DNA of 64,000 bases from Microbispora hainanensis (GCF_036186745.1 NZ_CP108086.1:6696001-6760000), one strand, 5' to 3'; shown: positions 50,513 to 59,152, counted from the first letter of the stretch. Notes: generated by a model not told the origin, from the sequence alone. Translations and numbers: made by a program.

Positions 50513-51499
50513 TCAGAGTTCGAGGACGAGGCGCTCGGAGCGGGCCCGCGACACGCAGATGAACATGATGTCCCCGGCCTCGCGCTCCTCCTCGGTGAGC
50601 AGGTCGTCGCGGTGGTCGGGGACGCCGGCGAGCACCGCCGTCTCACAGGTGCCGCAGGTGCCCTCGCGGCAGGACGACAGCACCGCGACCCCCGCCTCCT
50701 CGACCACCTCCAGGATCGAGCGGCCCGGCGGCACGGTCAGCGTCGTGCCGGTCAGGGCCAGCTCCACCTCGAAGGCGCCCTCCGCAGCACCCTCCGCCGT
50801 AGCGGCGTCGTTCCGGGCGGCGTCGTTCCGGGCGGAGGGTACGAAGCGTTCGAACCGCAGCGCTCCCTTGGGCCAGGAGGCGCACCGTTCCTGCGCAGCC
50901 GCCAGCAGCGGCTCGGGTCCGCAGCAGTAGACGAGGGTGTCCGTACGCGGATCGCCGAGCAGCGCGTCGAGGTCGAGCAGGCCGGTCTCGTCCTGCGGGC
51001 ACAGCTCCACCCGGCCCGGGTGGTCCCGCGTGAGCCGGTCGGCGAACGCCATCGACGCCCGGGTGCGCCCGCCGTACACAAGCCGCCAGTCGCTCCCGCG
51101 CCGCGCCGCCTCCTCGATCATCGGGAGGAGCGGGGTGATGCCGATGCCTCCGGCGACGAACAGGTAGCGTGGCGACTCGTCGAGACCGAAACGGTTGCGG
51201 GGACCACGCATCCGGACCGTGTCGCCCTCCGCCAGCCGATCGTGCACGTACGCGGAGCCGCCCCGCCCGTCCCGCTCCCGGAGCACCGCCACTTGGAAGA
51301 CCGAGGAGTCGCCGGGGTCGCCGCACAGCGAATACTGCCTGACCAGTCCCGGGGCGAGCAGCAGGTCGAGGTGGGCGCCCGGCGTCCAGGCGGGCAGCGG
51401 GCCGCCGTCGGGACGAACGAGGCTCAGGAGGACGACGCCGTCGGCGACGGGCTCCTTGCCCGCCACCTTCACGTCGAGCTCCGCTTCGGTGACGGGCAT
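50513..51499 (-). CDS. PDR/VanB-type oxygenase reductase
   Basis: A 328-residue electron-transfer protein of the phthalate dioxygenase reductase type. It has an FMN-binding beta barrel (about 1-110; LVRQYSLCGDP), an NAD domain (about 115-225; LFVAGGIGITPLLPMIEEA and LVYCCGPEPLLAAA) and a C-terminal plant-type [2Fe-2S] ferredoxin (about 245-328) with SSCREGTCGTCETAVL and a later Cys in MFICVSRA. It passes electrons from NAD(P)H to the Rieske oxygenase encoded two genes upstream in the same operon. A 36-bp gap separates it from the small Cys gene. A short Ala-rich duplication (RNDAARNDAA) sits in the linker. Confidence 0.92.
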   Translation of the reverse strand: MPVTEAELDVKVAGKEPVADGVVLLSLVRPDGGPLPAWTPGAHLDLLLAPGLVRQYSLCGDPGDSSVFQVAVLRERDGRGGSAYVHDRLAEGDTVRMRGPRNRFGLDESPRYLFVAGGIGITPLLPMIEEAARRGSDWRLVYGGRTRASMAFADRLTRDHPGRVELCPQDETGLLDLDALLGDPRTDTLVYCCGPEPLLAAAQERCASWPKGALRFERFVPSARNDAARNDAATAEGAAEGAFEVELALTGTTLTVPPGRSILEVVEEAGVAVLSSCREGTCGTCETAVLAGVPDHRDDLLTEEEREAGDIMFICVSRARSERLVLEL

Positions 51500-51535
51500 G
51501 GTCGCCGAGGCTTCCTTTCTGGGGGATGCCGCGTC

Positions 51536-51757
51536 TCAGACGAGCGCGGCCGCCGGTGCCGGGGAGTCGTGCGCTTCCGGGGTGCGGGGCAGGTGGCCCT
51601 CCGGGTGGCCGAGCAGCCAGTCCCACAGGACCACCGGGTCCTCGAACTCGCGCTCCGCCCCGCAGAAGCAGGAGGCGTGCAGCCGGTCCGTCCCCGGCAG
51701 CCAGCGGATGCGGTAGACGGTGCGACCGGCCGGCGCGCCGGAGTCCCGCGCGCTCAT
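51536..51757 (-). CDS. Small cysteine-containing protein of the aromatic operon
   Basis: A 73-residue cytoplasmic protein with YRIRWLPGTDRLHASCFCGA and DPVVLWDWLLGHPEGH. The CFCG pair might bind a metal or be redox active. It overlaps the Rieske oxygenase gene by 4 bp (ATGA) and precedes the reductase gene, so it is translated with them. I recognise no named family; similar small ORFs between oxygenase and reductase genes are known from actinobacteria. A role as an accessory factor is inference. Confidence 0.7.
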   Translation of the reverse strand: MSARDSGAPAGRTVYRIRWLPGTDRLHASCFCGAEREFEDPVVLWDWLLGHPEGHLPRTPEAHDSPAPAAALV

Positions 51758-52824
51758 CGAGCGGCGGCCTGCGAGGGCACGGAGTCGCCCTGGGCGGCCA
51801 TCCGGGCGAGAAGGCGGCGGGCGGCCAGGCCACCGGTGTCGATGTTCACCGACAGCTCCTGGTAGCGGTCCGGCTCCGCGGCGATGACCTCCTCCAGCGT
51901 GTTGAGCGCGGCCACGTCCTGCAGCACGACGGTGCGGTTGCTGTCCCGCAGGAAGTCGGAGACCTTCTCGTCGTCGAGCGCGAAGTCACGCGCCACGGCC
52001 CAGAAGTCGTACGTGCTGTTCTCCGTCGACGGGGTGATCGCGTACACGACCTCGACGTGGAACGCGTGCTCGTCCGTGCCGTCGGCGGCGGGCGGGGGCG
52101 ACCCGACCGGGGCGACGCGGCTGTGCAGCAGATAGAGGCACGGCGGGTGATACTCGATGTCCTGCCAGCGGGTGATCCGGCCCTTGATGCCGGTCGACTC
52201 GGCGTAGAACGGCGGGCAGGCCGCGTCGTCCATGTGGCGGCTGACGTAGACGATGCCCGCGTCCTCGTCGACCTCGGTCGTGATCGGGGTCTCGGCCACC
52301 TCGGGGGTGCCGATGTATCCGCCGTGCAGGTACGTCTCGTGGGACAGGTCGAGGAGGTTGTCCACGAGCAGGCCGTAGCGCGCGTTCAGCGGCTCCATGC
52401 CGCACACCGTGGCGTAGTCGGGCGAGGTCAGCCAGGGCGCGCGCGGGGGCAGCGTGTCGCCCGGCTCGCGGTCGCCGATCCACACCCAGACGAACGAGTC
52501 CTGCTCGACCACGGGATAGGTGCGCAGCCGCGCGGTGCGCGGGATGCGCTGCTGGGCGGGAACGGCCACGCAGACGCCGTCCGGCCCGTAGGTGAAGCCG
52601 TGGTAGCCGCACACGACACGGTCGCCGACCAGGTGGCTGGGCGATTCGGACAGGGGGAAGCGGCGGTGCACGCAGCGGTCGGCCATGGCCACCGCGCGCC
52701 CGTCCTCGGTGCGGTAGAGCAGGATCGGCTCGTTGAGAATGGTGCGGCCGAGCTGCTTTCGGCCCACCTCGTGGCCGTAGGCGGCCACGTACCACTGGTT
52801 GCGCGCGAATTCGGTGACGATCAC
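51754..52824 (-). CDS. Rieske-type aromatic oxygenase, VanA-like alpha subunit
   Basis: A 356-residue oxygenase. The Rieske [2Fe-2S] site is ADRCVHRRF followed by VVCGYHGFTY (Cys-X-His and Cys-X2-His), near residue 48. The mononuclear iron ligands are in LVDNLLDLSHETYLHGG, and a late Asp would complete the facial triad. This is the group of vanillate O-demethylase and related monooxygenases. In the operon it is paired with a PDR-type reductase, an acyl-CoA ligase and an MHS transporter, so the substrate is probably an aromatic acid. It starts 3 nt after the stop of the ligase gene. Confidence 0.92.
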   Translation of the reverse strand: MIVTEFARNQWYVAAYGHEVGRKQLGRTILNEPILLYRTEDGRAVAMADRCVHRRFPLSESPSHLVGDRVVCGYHGFTYGPDGVCVAVPAQQRIPRTARLRTYPVVEQDSFVWVWIGDREPGDTLPPRAPWLTSPDYATVCGMEPLNARYGLLVDNLLDLSHETYLHGGYIGTPEVAETPITTEVDEDAGIVYVSRHMDDAACPPFYAESTGIKGRITRWQDIEYHPPCLYLLHSRVAPVGSPPPAADGTDEHAFHVEVVYAITPSTENSTYDFWAVARDFALDDEKVSDFLRDSNRTVVLQDVAALNTLEEVIAAEPDRYQELSVNIDTGGLAARRLLARMAAQGDSVPSQAAAR

Positions 52825-52827
52825 GAG

Positions 52828-54375
52828 TCACTCCTCGGAGTCGGCGGGGAGGGGCCGCCGGCGCAGGTCAGGTTTGCGAATCTTGCCGGAACCGGTCTTT
52901 GGCAACGTGTCGACGATATCCACGTAGATCGGGATCTTATACTTCGCGAGCCGAGGGCGGAGAAAGTCGCGAATTTCGTCGGGAGTGACATTCGTGCCGG
53001 GGCGCGGCACGACGAAGGCGCGGCCCACTTCGCCCCACTTGTCGTCGGGCACTCCGACGACGGCGGCCTCCGCCACGGCCGGATGTTCGAAGAGCACTCC
53101 CTCCACCTCCGCGGGGTAGACGTTCTCCCCGCCGGAGATGTACATGTCCTTCACCCGGTCGACGATGTAGAGGTGGCCCTCGTCGTCCAGGGTGGCGACG
53201 TCGCCCGAGTGGAACCAGCCGCCCTCGGTCAGCGCGGCGGCGGTCGCCTCCGGATCCCGCCAGTAGCCCGGCGTCACGTTCGGTCCCTGCACGAGCACCT
53301 CGCCCGGCTCCCCGGGCGCGACCGGGGTGAGGTCGGGCCGGACCACGCGCACGTTGGCGAAGAACACCGGCACCCCGGCCGAGCCCACCTTGCGCACGCT
53401 CTCGCCCGCCTCCAGGAAGGTCGCGCCCGGCGAGGTCTCGGTCATCCCGTAGCCCTGACAGAAGACCAGGCCGCGTTCCTGGTAGGCGCGGATCAGCGCG
53501 ACCGGGATGGACGCGCCCCCGGACATCAGCGTGCGCAGCGAGGACAGGTCGGCACCTGCCCACCGCGGCGACTGCACGAGCGCGGCGAACATCGCGGTGA
53601 CCCCGAACATCCAGGTGACCCGGTGCCGCTCGATGAGGTCGTAACACCGGTCGACGTCCCATGACGGCATGATGACCGACATGCCACCTTTGAGGAAGGT
53701 CGGCAGCAACGTCTGGTTCAGCGCCGCCACATGGAACAGCGGCGCGCTGATCAATGTGACCTCGGTGCTCGTCACGTCCACGCCGATCAGGATGTGGTAG
53801 GTGTTCCACACCAGGTTGGCGTGGCTCAGCATGGCGCCCTTGGGCCGTCCGGTGGTGCCGGAGGTGTAGAGGATGAGCGCGATGTCGTCGAGCGCCACCG
53901 GGGTGTCGATCGGCGTGGGGTCGCCCTGCGACAGCCACGTCTCGTAGTGCAGCTCCCTTTCCGCCGGTGACTCGAGCGCCACCACCGTGCGCAGGTTCGG
54001 CAAGCCGGGCAGATCGCGGACCACCGCCGCCACCTGTGCCGCGCACTCGGGCCCGTAGACGAGGACCGACGAGCCCGAGTGCTCCAGCATGTACGCGATC
54101 TCGGGCGCGGCCAGCCGGAAGTTCAGCGGGACGAAGATCCCGCCGAGCATGTGGGTGGCGAACATCGTCTCGGCGAAGGCGATGTGGTTCGGACCGAGGT
54201 AGGCGACCCGGTCACCCGCCCGCACCCCCGCGTCGCGTAACCGCGACGCGAGTCTCGTCGTCCGTTCGTGGACCTCCGTGTAGCTGTACGGCCGGTCCGC
54301 GTAGACGAACGCGGTGCGGTCCGGGCTCATCTGGGCCCGGCGGGCCGGCCAGCCACCCAGTCCGGCATTGCGCAT
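52828..54375 (-). CDS. AMP-forming acyl-CoA synthetase
   Basis: A 515-residue adenylating enzyme. The P-loop is LILYTSGTTGRPKGAMLSHA. The AMP site GYGMTETSPGATFL and the hinge region HSGDVATLDDEGHLYIVDR follow, and the catalytic Lys lies in LPKTGSGKIRKPDLR. It would make a CoA thioester of an aromatic or short-chain acid. It lies in the aromatic operon between the MHS transporter (16-bp gap) and the Rieske oxygenase. The ATG at 54375 with AAGGGGTG upstream is preferred over the longer frame, which has a Pro/Arg-rich non-homologous start. Confidence 0.92.
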   Translation of the reverse strand: MRNAGLGGWPARRAQMSPDRTAFVYADRPYSYTEVHERTTRLASRLRDAGVRAGDRVAYLGPNHIAFAETMFATHMLGGIFVPLNFRLAAPEIAYMLEHSGSSVLVYGPECAAQVAAVVRDLPGLPNLRTVVALESPAERELHYETWLSQGDPTPIDTPVALDDIALILYTSGTTGRPKGAMLSHANLVWNTYHILIGVDVTSTEVTLISAPLFHVAALNQTLLPTFLKGGMSVIMPSWDVDRCYDLIERHRVTWMFGVTAMFAALVQSPRWAGADLSSLRTLMSGGASIPVALIRAYQERGLVFCQGYGMTETSPGATFLEAGESVRKVGSAGVPVFFANVRVVRPDLTPVAPGEPGEVLVQGPNVTPGYWRDPEATAAALTEGGWFHSGDVATLDDEGHLYIVDRVKDMYISGGENVYPAEVEGVLFEHPAVAEAAVVGVPDDKWGEVGRAFVVPRPGTNVTPDEIRDFLRPRLAKYKIPIYVDIVDTLPKTGSGKIRKPDLRRRPLPADSEE

Positions 54376-54391
54376 ATGTGGCACCCCTTGG

Positions 54392-55738
54392 TCAGGCGGA
54401 GGATGGTTTCGCCGTGTCGGCGGCGAGACCGGACGCGGGCCCGGCGGCGACCGCGGCCAGGTCGTGTCGGCTGGTCTCGCGCAGCGCCAGGACACAGACC
54501 ACGGTGAGCAGGCAGCAGGCCGCGATGATCACCGAGATCGTCGTCGTGCCGCCTCCGGTCGAGGCGTCGAGCTGGGCGAACAGCAGCGGTGCGAGGCCCG
54601 CCCCGAGCCCGGCGATCTGGTAGCCGAGCGAGGCTCCCGTGTAACGGCTCCCGGTGGCGAACAGCTCGGTGTACAACGCCGCGAGCGGGCCGTACATCAA
54701 CGGGTGGACGACCGACTGGCCGAGCACGAGCGCGATGGCGAGCACAGCCTGGTTGCCGGAGTCGACCATCGGGAAGAGCGCGAAGCCGAACACCGCCATG
54801 AGCACCGCGCCCGCGAGCACGACCGGCCGGCGCCCGACCCGGTCGGACAGCGCCGACCAGCCGACGATGCCCAGGACGGCCAGCGCGGACGAGAGCGTGA
54901 GCGCGTTCAGCACCACCTGCCGGGCGAAGCCGGCGCGCACGCCGTACGCGATGAGATAAGTGGTGAGGGTGCCCTGGGCCACGAAGGCGGACAGCCCGAC
55001 GCCGATCCCGAGCAGCAGGGTCTTCGGGTGGTCGCGGAACACGTCCAGCAGCGGCAGCCGGGACGCCCGCTCCTTGACGGCCTCGAACAGCGGGGTCTCC
55101 TCGACCCGCAGCCGGACGAACAGGCCCACCGCCAGCAGCGCGATGCTGAGCAGGAACGGCACCCGCCAGCCCCAGCTCAGGAACGCCTGCTCGTCCATGA
55201 CGGCGCCCGTGCCGGTGAGCACCGCCGTGGACAGCACCATGCCGAAGGGGGCTCCGGCGTTGGTGAAGCTCGCCCACAGGCCGCGCCTGCCGGTGGCGTG
55301 CTCGGCGGACATCAGCACCGCGCCGCCCCACTCGCCGCCGACGGCGACGCCCTGCAGGACCCGGAGCACGATGAGCGCGATCGGCGCGAGGCTGCCGATC
55401 TGCGCGTAGGTGGGCAGCAGGCCGATGAGGAAGCTCGCGACGCCCATCAGGGTCATGGTCAGCACGAGCATGCGCTTGCGTCCCAGCCGGTCGCCGTAGT
55501 GACCGAAGATCACGCCGCCGAGCGGCCTGGCCAGGTAGCCGGTCGCGAAGGTGCCGAAACTGGCGACCGTCGCGGTGAGGGAGTCGAGGGAGGAGAAGAA
55601 GACCTTGTTGAAGACCACCGCCGAGGCCGTGGCGTAGAGCAGGAAGTCGTAATACTCGATGACGCTGCCCAGGAAGCTGGAGGCCACCGCGCGGCGAAGC
55701 TGAACGGGGTTGGGGGATGAGACTGACAGGTTCGGCAT
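54392..55738 (-). CDS. MHS-family MFS transporter (aromatic or organic acid uptake)
   Basis: A 448-residue permease with twelve predicted membrane helices. The MHS (metabolite:H+ symporter) signatures are SFLGSVIEYYDFLLYATASA near the start, HYGDRLGRKRMLVLTMTLMG in the first loop, and RVLQGVAVGGEWGGAVLMSA. A second loop motif SDRVGRRPVVLAG lies in the middle. Relatives carry shikimate, alpha-ketoglutarate, proline or aromatic acids. It is the first gene of the minus-strand aromatic operon, with GAGGAG upstream of the ATG. It is divergent from the PaaX-type regulator. Confidence 0.92.
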   Translation of the reverse strand: MPNLSVSSPNPVQLRRAVASSFLGSVIEYYDFLLYATASAVVFNKVFFSSLDSLTATVASFGTFATGYLARPLGGVIFGHYGDRLGRKRMLVLTMTLMGVASFLIGLLPTYAQIGSLAPIALIVLRVLQGVAVGGEWGGAVLMSAEHATGRRGLWASFTNAGAPFGMVLSTAVLTGTGAVMDEQAFLSWGWRVPFLLSIALLAVGLFVRLRVEETPLFEAVKERASRLPLLDVFRDHPKTLLLGIGVGLSAFVAQGTLTTYLIAYGVRAGFARQVVLNALTLSSALAVLGIVGWSALSDRVGRRPVVLAGAVLMAVFGFALFPMVDSGNQAVLAIALVLGQSVVHPLMYGPLAALYTELFATGSRYTGASLGYQIAGLGAGLAPLLFAQLDASTGGGTTTISVIIAACCLLTVVCVLALRETSRHDLAAVAAGPASGLAADTAKPSSA

Positions 55739-56016
55739 GACCGAGCTCCTCGTCCGGGAGCGAGCTGGACTCTCGCCTTCTCGTCCGGAGGTTAGGCATA
55801 TTTCTAACGGACGTCAATAGTTTGCCCAATATGTAACGGCGGCCCGTTCCGGGCACCTGCACCCCGCCCGGAGCCGCCCGTTCTCCGGCCTACCCCGTCC
55901 GGCGGCCGCACCCACGGACGGAGTGGCCGCCGGGTCGCACACCTTCAGATGTCGGGCAGTGATGTGACGGTCGTCACAGATGTGCATGACGTTCGGGTTC
56001 GGTCTACCCTGTGCTC
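55739..56016. promoter_or_regulatory. Divergent control region of the aromatic operon and PaaX-type regulator
   Basis: Near the operon, GTTAG (55791-55795) and CTAAC (55804-55808) form an inverted repeat with an 8-nt spacer, and the related half-sites CATATTTCTAACGG and CAATATGTAACGG recur 31 bp apart. Near the regulator, TGTGA-N6-TCACA lies at 55963-55978 and the -10-like TACCCT at 56005-56010. Confidence 0.5.
55963..55978. promoter_or_regulatory. Crp-type site upstream of the PaaX-type regulator
   Basis: TGTGACGGTCGTCACA: exact TGTGA and TCACA half-sites with a 6-nt spacer. It also fits the GTGN6GNCAC pattern reported for Streptomyces Crp. Its position would place a bound protein about 40-50 bp before the expected start. 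Confidence 0.5.
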
Positions 56017-56850
56017 GTGACCCTCGGCGGCGAAGACGACCAGGCGGCGCCATCCCTGCGCCCGCAGTCCCTGATGTTCAGCTTCCTCGGCATCTACGTG
56101 CTGCATCGCGACATCGCCGTCTACTCGGGGAGCGTCATCGACGTCTTCGCGCGCCTCGGCGTCTCCGAGGAGGCCGTACGGTCGACGCTCGCGCGGATGG
56201 TGAAGCGCAACCTGCTGACCCGGCACCGGCAAGGACGGAAGGTGTATTTCGGCCTGACCCCGCATGCCGTGGAGGTCCTGGAGGACGGGCGCAGACGGGT
56301 GTGGGAGACCGGCGCGGTGAACCGCGACTGGGACGGCACGTGGACGGTCGTCGGCTTCTCGATCCCCGACAGCCGCCGCAGCACGCGGCACGACCTGCGG
56401 TCGCGGCTCATCTGGGACGGCTTCGGCCTGCTGCAGAGCGGGCTGTGGATCGCGCCGGGCGTCAAGGACGTCACCGACGTGCTCGCCTCCCTCGACCTGG
56501 GCGACCACGTGACCGTGCTGACCGCCAAGGCGTTCAAGCCGACCGAGGCGGCCGATCTCGTCGGGAAGGCGTTCGACATCGAGCAGATCGCCGCGCGCTA
56601 CCGGGCGTTCCTCGCCCAGTGGGACGTCCCCCGGCCGTTCCCCGGCGCGCCCGACGACCTGGCGCGGCAGTTGCTGCTGCACACCGACTGGCTGCATCTC
56701 GTCCGCCAGGATCCGCACCTGCCCGCCGAGCACCTGCCCCGCGACTGGCCGGCGATCCAGGCCGAGCGGACCTTCCAGACGCTCGCGCAGCGGTACGAGC
56801 CGCCCGCCGCCGGAATCGCCGCCACCGTCCTGGACACGCTGCCCGTCTGA
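56017..56850 (+). CDS. PaaX-family transcriptional regulator
   Basis: A 277-residue PaaX-like repressor. It has an N-terminal winged helix (LMFSFLGIYVLHRDIAVYSG, SEEAVRSTLARMVKRNLLTR) and the PaaX central and C-terminal domains (WDGTWTVVGFSIPDSRRSTR, WDGFGLLQSGLWIAPGVKDV). PaaX itself senses phenylacetyl-CoA. This one probably senses an aromatic CoA thioester made by the divergent operon. Two GTG codons are possible, at 56011 and 56017; the latter lies 7 nt after TACCCT and fits a leaderless start, and no Shine-Dalgarno is seen. Confidence 0.87.
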   Translation: MTLGGEDDQAAPSLRPQSLMFSFLGIYVLHRDIAVYSGSVIDVFARLGVSEEAVRSTLARMVKRNLLTRHRQGRKVYFGLTPHAVEVLEDGRRRVWETGAVNRDWDGTWTVVGFSIPDSRRSTRHDLRSRLIWDGFGLLQSGLWIAPGVKDVTDVLASLDLGDHVTVLTAKAFKPTEAADLVGKAFDIEQIAARYRAFLAQWDVPRPFPGAPDDLARQLLLHTDWLHLVRQDPHLPAEHLPRDWPAIQAERTFQTLAQRYEPPAAGIAATVLDTLPV

Positions 56851-56857
56851 CACCGGG

Positions 56858-56938
56858 CCGTCTGACGTGTCCGGCCTATGGCCGTCTGACGGATCTGACC
56901 TATGACCGTCTGACGGGTCTGACCTATGACCGTCTGAG
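56858..56938 (+). repeat. 24-bp tandem repeat after the PaaX-type gene
   Basis: Three full units (56858-56881, 56882-56905, 56906-56929) and 9 bp of a fourth follow the pattern CCGTCTGACGGATCTGACCT plus ATGA. Units 2 and 3 differ at one base. Confidence 0.85.
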
Positions 56939-56940
56939 GC

Positions 56941-56982
56941 CCGGCCGCGCCGCCCCCTGATGGCTCGTCGCGGCGCGGCCGG
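56941..56982. terminator. Hairpin between the PaaX-type gene and the CE1-CBM2 gene
   Basis: CCGGCCGCGCCGC (56941-56953) and GCGGCGCGGCCGG (56970-56982) form a perfect 13-bp stem with a 16-nt loop between convergent genes. Confidence 0.75.
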
Positions 56983-56988
56983 GGCCGG

Positions 56989-58419
56989 TCAGGCGATGGT
57001 GCAGGCCGCGCCGTTGAGGGCGAAGGCGGCCGGTGCGGTGTTGGTGCCGCTGTAGGTGCCCTGGAAGCCGAAGTTCGTGCTGCCTCCGGCGGGGATGGCG
57101 GGGTTGTAGGAGACGTTGCGCGCGGTGACCTGGGCGCCGGACTGGGTCACGGTGGTGTTCCACGCGTTGGTGATCCGCTGGTTGCCCGGCCACGTCCAGG
57201 TGACGGTCCAGCCGTTGACGGGAGCGGTGCCGGTGTTCGTGATCGTGACGTCCGCCGTGAAGCCGTCGTTCCAGGAGTTGGGCCGGTACGTGATCCGGCA
57301 GGAGGCGCCCTGCGGAATCGACGGGCTCGGGGACGGACTGGCGGACGGGCTCGCAGACGGACTGGCGCTCGGGCTCGCAGACGGACTGGCGCTCGGGCTC
57401 GCGGACGGACTGGCGGACGGACTCGCGGACGGGCTGGGGCTCGGGCTCGGGCTGGGGCTCGGGCTCGGGCTGGGGCTCGGGCTCGGGCTACCGGTGAGAC
57501 CGAAGAACTGGATGGCGATGGCCGCCATGCCGCCCATGGGGAGGCTGTGGCCCGCGCCCTGGATGGTGTACGCCTCGACCTGCACGGTCCCCGAGGAGTC
57601 GGCGTAGCGGCGGCGGCTCCACCCGGACTGCGGCGTGTCCGTGGTCGTCGGCGTCTGGCTCAGGCCGTGGACGTTCGTCCACTGCTTGATCTCCTCGTCC
57701 AGCTCGGCGTAGGCCACGACGTTGTCGCTGGTGCCGTGCCACAGCTGCATGCGCGGCCACGGCCCCCGATAGCTCGGGTTCGCGTTGCGGACCACGTCGC
57801 CCCACTGCTGCGCGGTCTTGCCCACGCACGGAGCGGAGTTGCCGCCCGGGCTGTAGGCCGCCTCGTTGGGGAAGCAGGTGAACGGCACGCCCATGAACGC
57901 CGCGCCCGCCTTGAACACCTCGGGATACAGGGCGAGCATCGCGTTGGTCATCATCGCGCCCGAGGAGGCGCCGGTCGCGAACACCCGGTTCGGGTCACCG
58001 TGATACTGCTGCTCGACATAGGTGATCATCGACATGAGGGACACGGGGTCGGTCTGGCCGCCGCGCACCTTGGACGCCTCGGACCAGTTGTCGAAGCAGT
58101 TCATCTTCTTCGAGGCCGACGGGTAGATGACGATGAAGCCATAGCGGTCGGCCAGCGAGGCGAACTCGGTGGACGAGTAGAAGCCCGGCCCCGAGCCCCC
58201 ACATGTGTGCATGGCCAGCACGATCGGCGGGTTCTGCTGGACGTTGTTCGGGACGTACAGGTGCATGCGCAGGTTGCCGGGGTTGGCGCCGAAGCCGGTC
58301 ACCTCGGTCAGCGTGGCCGCGGCGGCAGGGTGCGCGGACACCACCACCGACACCAGGGCCCCGGCGGCGCACAGCACCGCGGCGACGGCGCCGGCGACCG
58401 CCGCGATTAATCGTTTCAT
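56989..58419 (-). CDS. Secreted CE1/PHB-depolymerase-type esterase with CBM2
   Basis: A 476-residue exported esterase. A signal peptide (MKRLIAAVAGAVAAVLCAAG, ending near PAAAA) leads a CE1 domain (about 35-320) with oxyanion-region HTCGGSGPGF, nucleophile Ser in [12 protein letters not shown] and a late His in GAGHSLPMGG. A Ser/Pro/Ala-rich linker and a CBM2 (about 375-476) follow. It resembles the N-terminal domain of the CE1-GH10 protein at 15215-17617, so the two are paralogues. It probably removes acetyl or feruloyl groups from xylan. The ATG at 58419 has AAGGAGGAG upstream. No GAAACTTTC box was found before it. Confidence 0.92.
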   Translation of the reverse strand: MKRLIAAVAGAVAAVLCAAGALVSVVVSAHPAAAATLTEVTGFGANPGNLRMHLYVPNNVQQNPPIVLAMHTCGGSGPGFYSSTEFASLADRYGFIVIYPSASKKMNCFDNWSEASKVRGGQTDPVSLMSMITYVEQQYHGDPNRVFATGASSGAMMTNAMLALYPEVFKAGAAFMGVPFTCFPNEAAYSPGGNSAPCVGKTAQQWGDVVRNANPSYRGPWPRMQLWHGTSDNVVAYAELDEEIKQWTNVHGLSQTPTTTDTPQSGWSRRRYADSSGTVQVEAYTIQGAGHSLPMGGMAAIAIQFFGLTGSPSPSPSPSPSPSPSPSPSPSASPSASPSASPSASPSASPSASPSASPSASPSPSPSIPQGASCRITYRPNSWNDGFTADVTITNTGTAPVNGWTVTWTWPGNQRITNAWNTTVTQSGAQVTARNVSYNPAIPAGGSTNFGFQGTYSGTNTAPAAFALNGAACTIA

Positions 58420-58596
58420 CCGCTCCTCCTTCTCGGATCAGCGGCGGTTCCCTCTTTTCCCATGCGCTATTCCGCGCACGTTCCGGAATCGCCGTTCGCT
58501 CGGAAGTCGTGACGTCAGCCGGTATAGAAGCAATGTCGGTCCGAGGTCAAGGGACGTCCGCGAGCGCCTCGCGGTCGAATAGGCGTTTCCACTGCA

Positions 58597-58628
58597 TATC
58601 AAGGCACTTGCTATCAAGTAACTTGATA
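58597..58628. promoter_or_regulatory. Twin operators of the MarR-family gene
   Basis: TATCAAGTAACTTGATA (58612-58628) is a perfect 8-bp inverted repeat around one base. An imperfect copy, TATCAAGGCACTTGCTA, lies just before it (58597-58613), matching at 14 of 17 positions. TTGATA of the first could also serve as a -35 element. Confidence 0.7.
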
Positions 58629-58676
58629 CCCAGCCGCGAAACTTACATCTAGAAGATCGCGCGGTATGGTCGTCCG

Positions 58677-59144
58677 GTGACCGCCCGCCGCACCCGCCCC
58701 GCCGCTCGGCCCGCCGCCCCCGCGGCCCGCCTGAGCTACCTGGTGTTCCGCCTGGAGCGCCGCATCCGCGCCCGCCTGGACGACACGCTCGCCAGGCACG
58801 GCGTCACCACGACCGAATACATGGCGCTCAGTGAGCTGCGCACACGCGATGGGGTGTCGTCTGCGGAGCTGGCCCGCATCGCCTTCGTCACGCCGCAGGC
58901 GATGAACCTCGTCATCCGCGACCTGGAACGGCGCGGCCTGATCCGCCGCGATCCGCACCCGAACGGCGGCCGCACCCTGTGCGCCCGCCTCACTCCCGAG
59001 GGGACGGCCGTGCTGCGGAGCTGCGACAGCTCACTCGACGCCATCGAAACGGTGATGCTCGAAAAGGTCGACGACACCACGCGGGAGATCCTGCGAGACG
59101 GCCTCACCGTGTGCGCCCGGGCCCTGCGCCCCGACGCGTACTGA
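58677..59144 (+). CDS. MarR-family transcriptional regulator
   Basis: A 155-residue winged-helix protein: FRLERRIRARLDDTLARHGV, recognition region VSSAELARIAFVTPQAMNLV, and the wing GLIRRDPHPNGGRTLCARLT. The usual two-helix dimer ends are present. The ligand is unknown. GTG at 58677 has no Shine-Dalgarno and starts 8 nt after TATGGT, so a leaderless message is possible. A perfect palindrome and an imperfect copy 48-80 bp upstream suggest autoregulation. The gene may also act on the divergent CE1-CBM2 gene, whose promoter shares this spacer. Confidence 0.88.
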   Translation: MTARRTRPAARPAAPAARLSYLVFRLERRIRARLDDTLARHGVTTTEYMALSELRTRDGVSSAELARIAFVTPQAMNLVIRDLERRGLIRRDPHPNGGRTLCARLTPEGTAVLRSCDSSLDAIETVMLEKVDDTTREILRDGLTVCARALRPDAY

Positions 59145-59152
59145 CGACGTCG

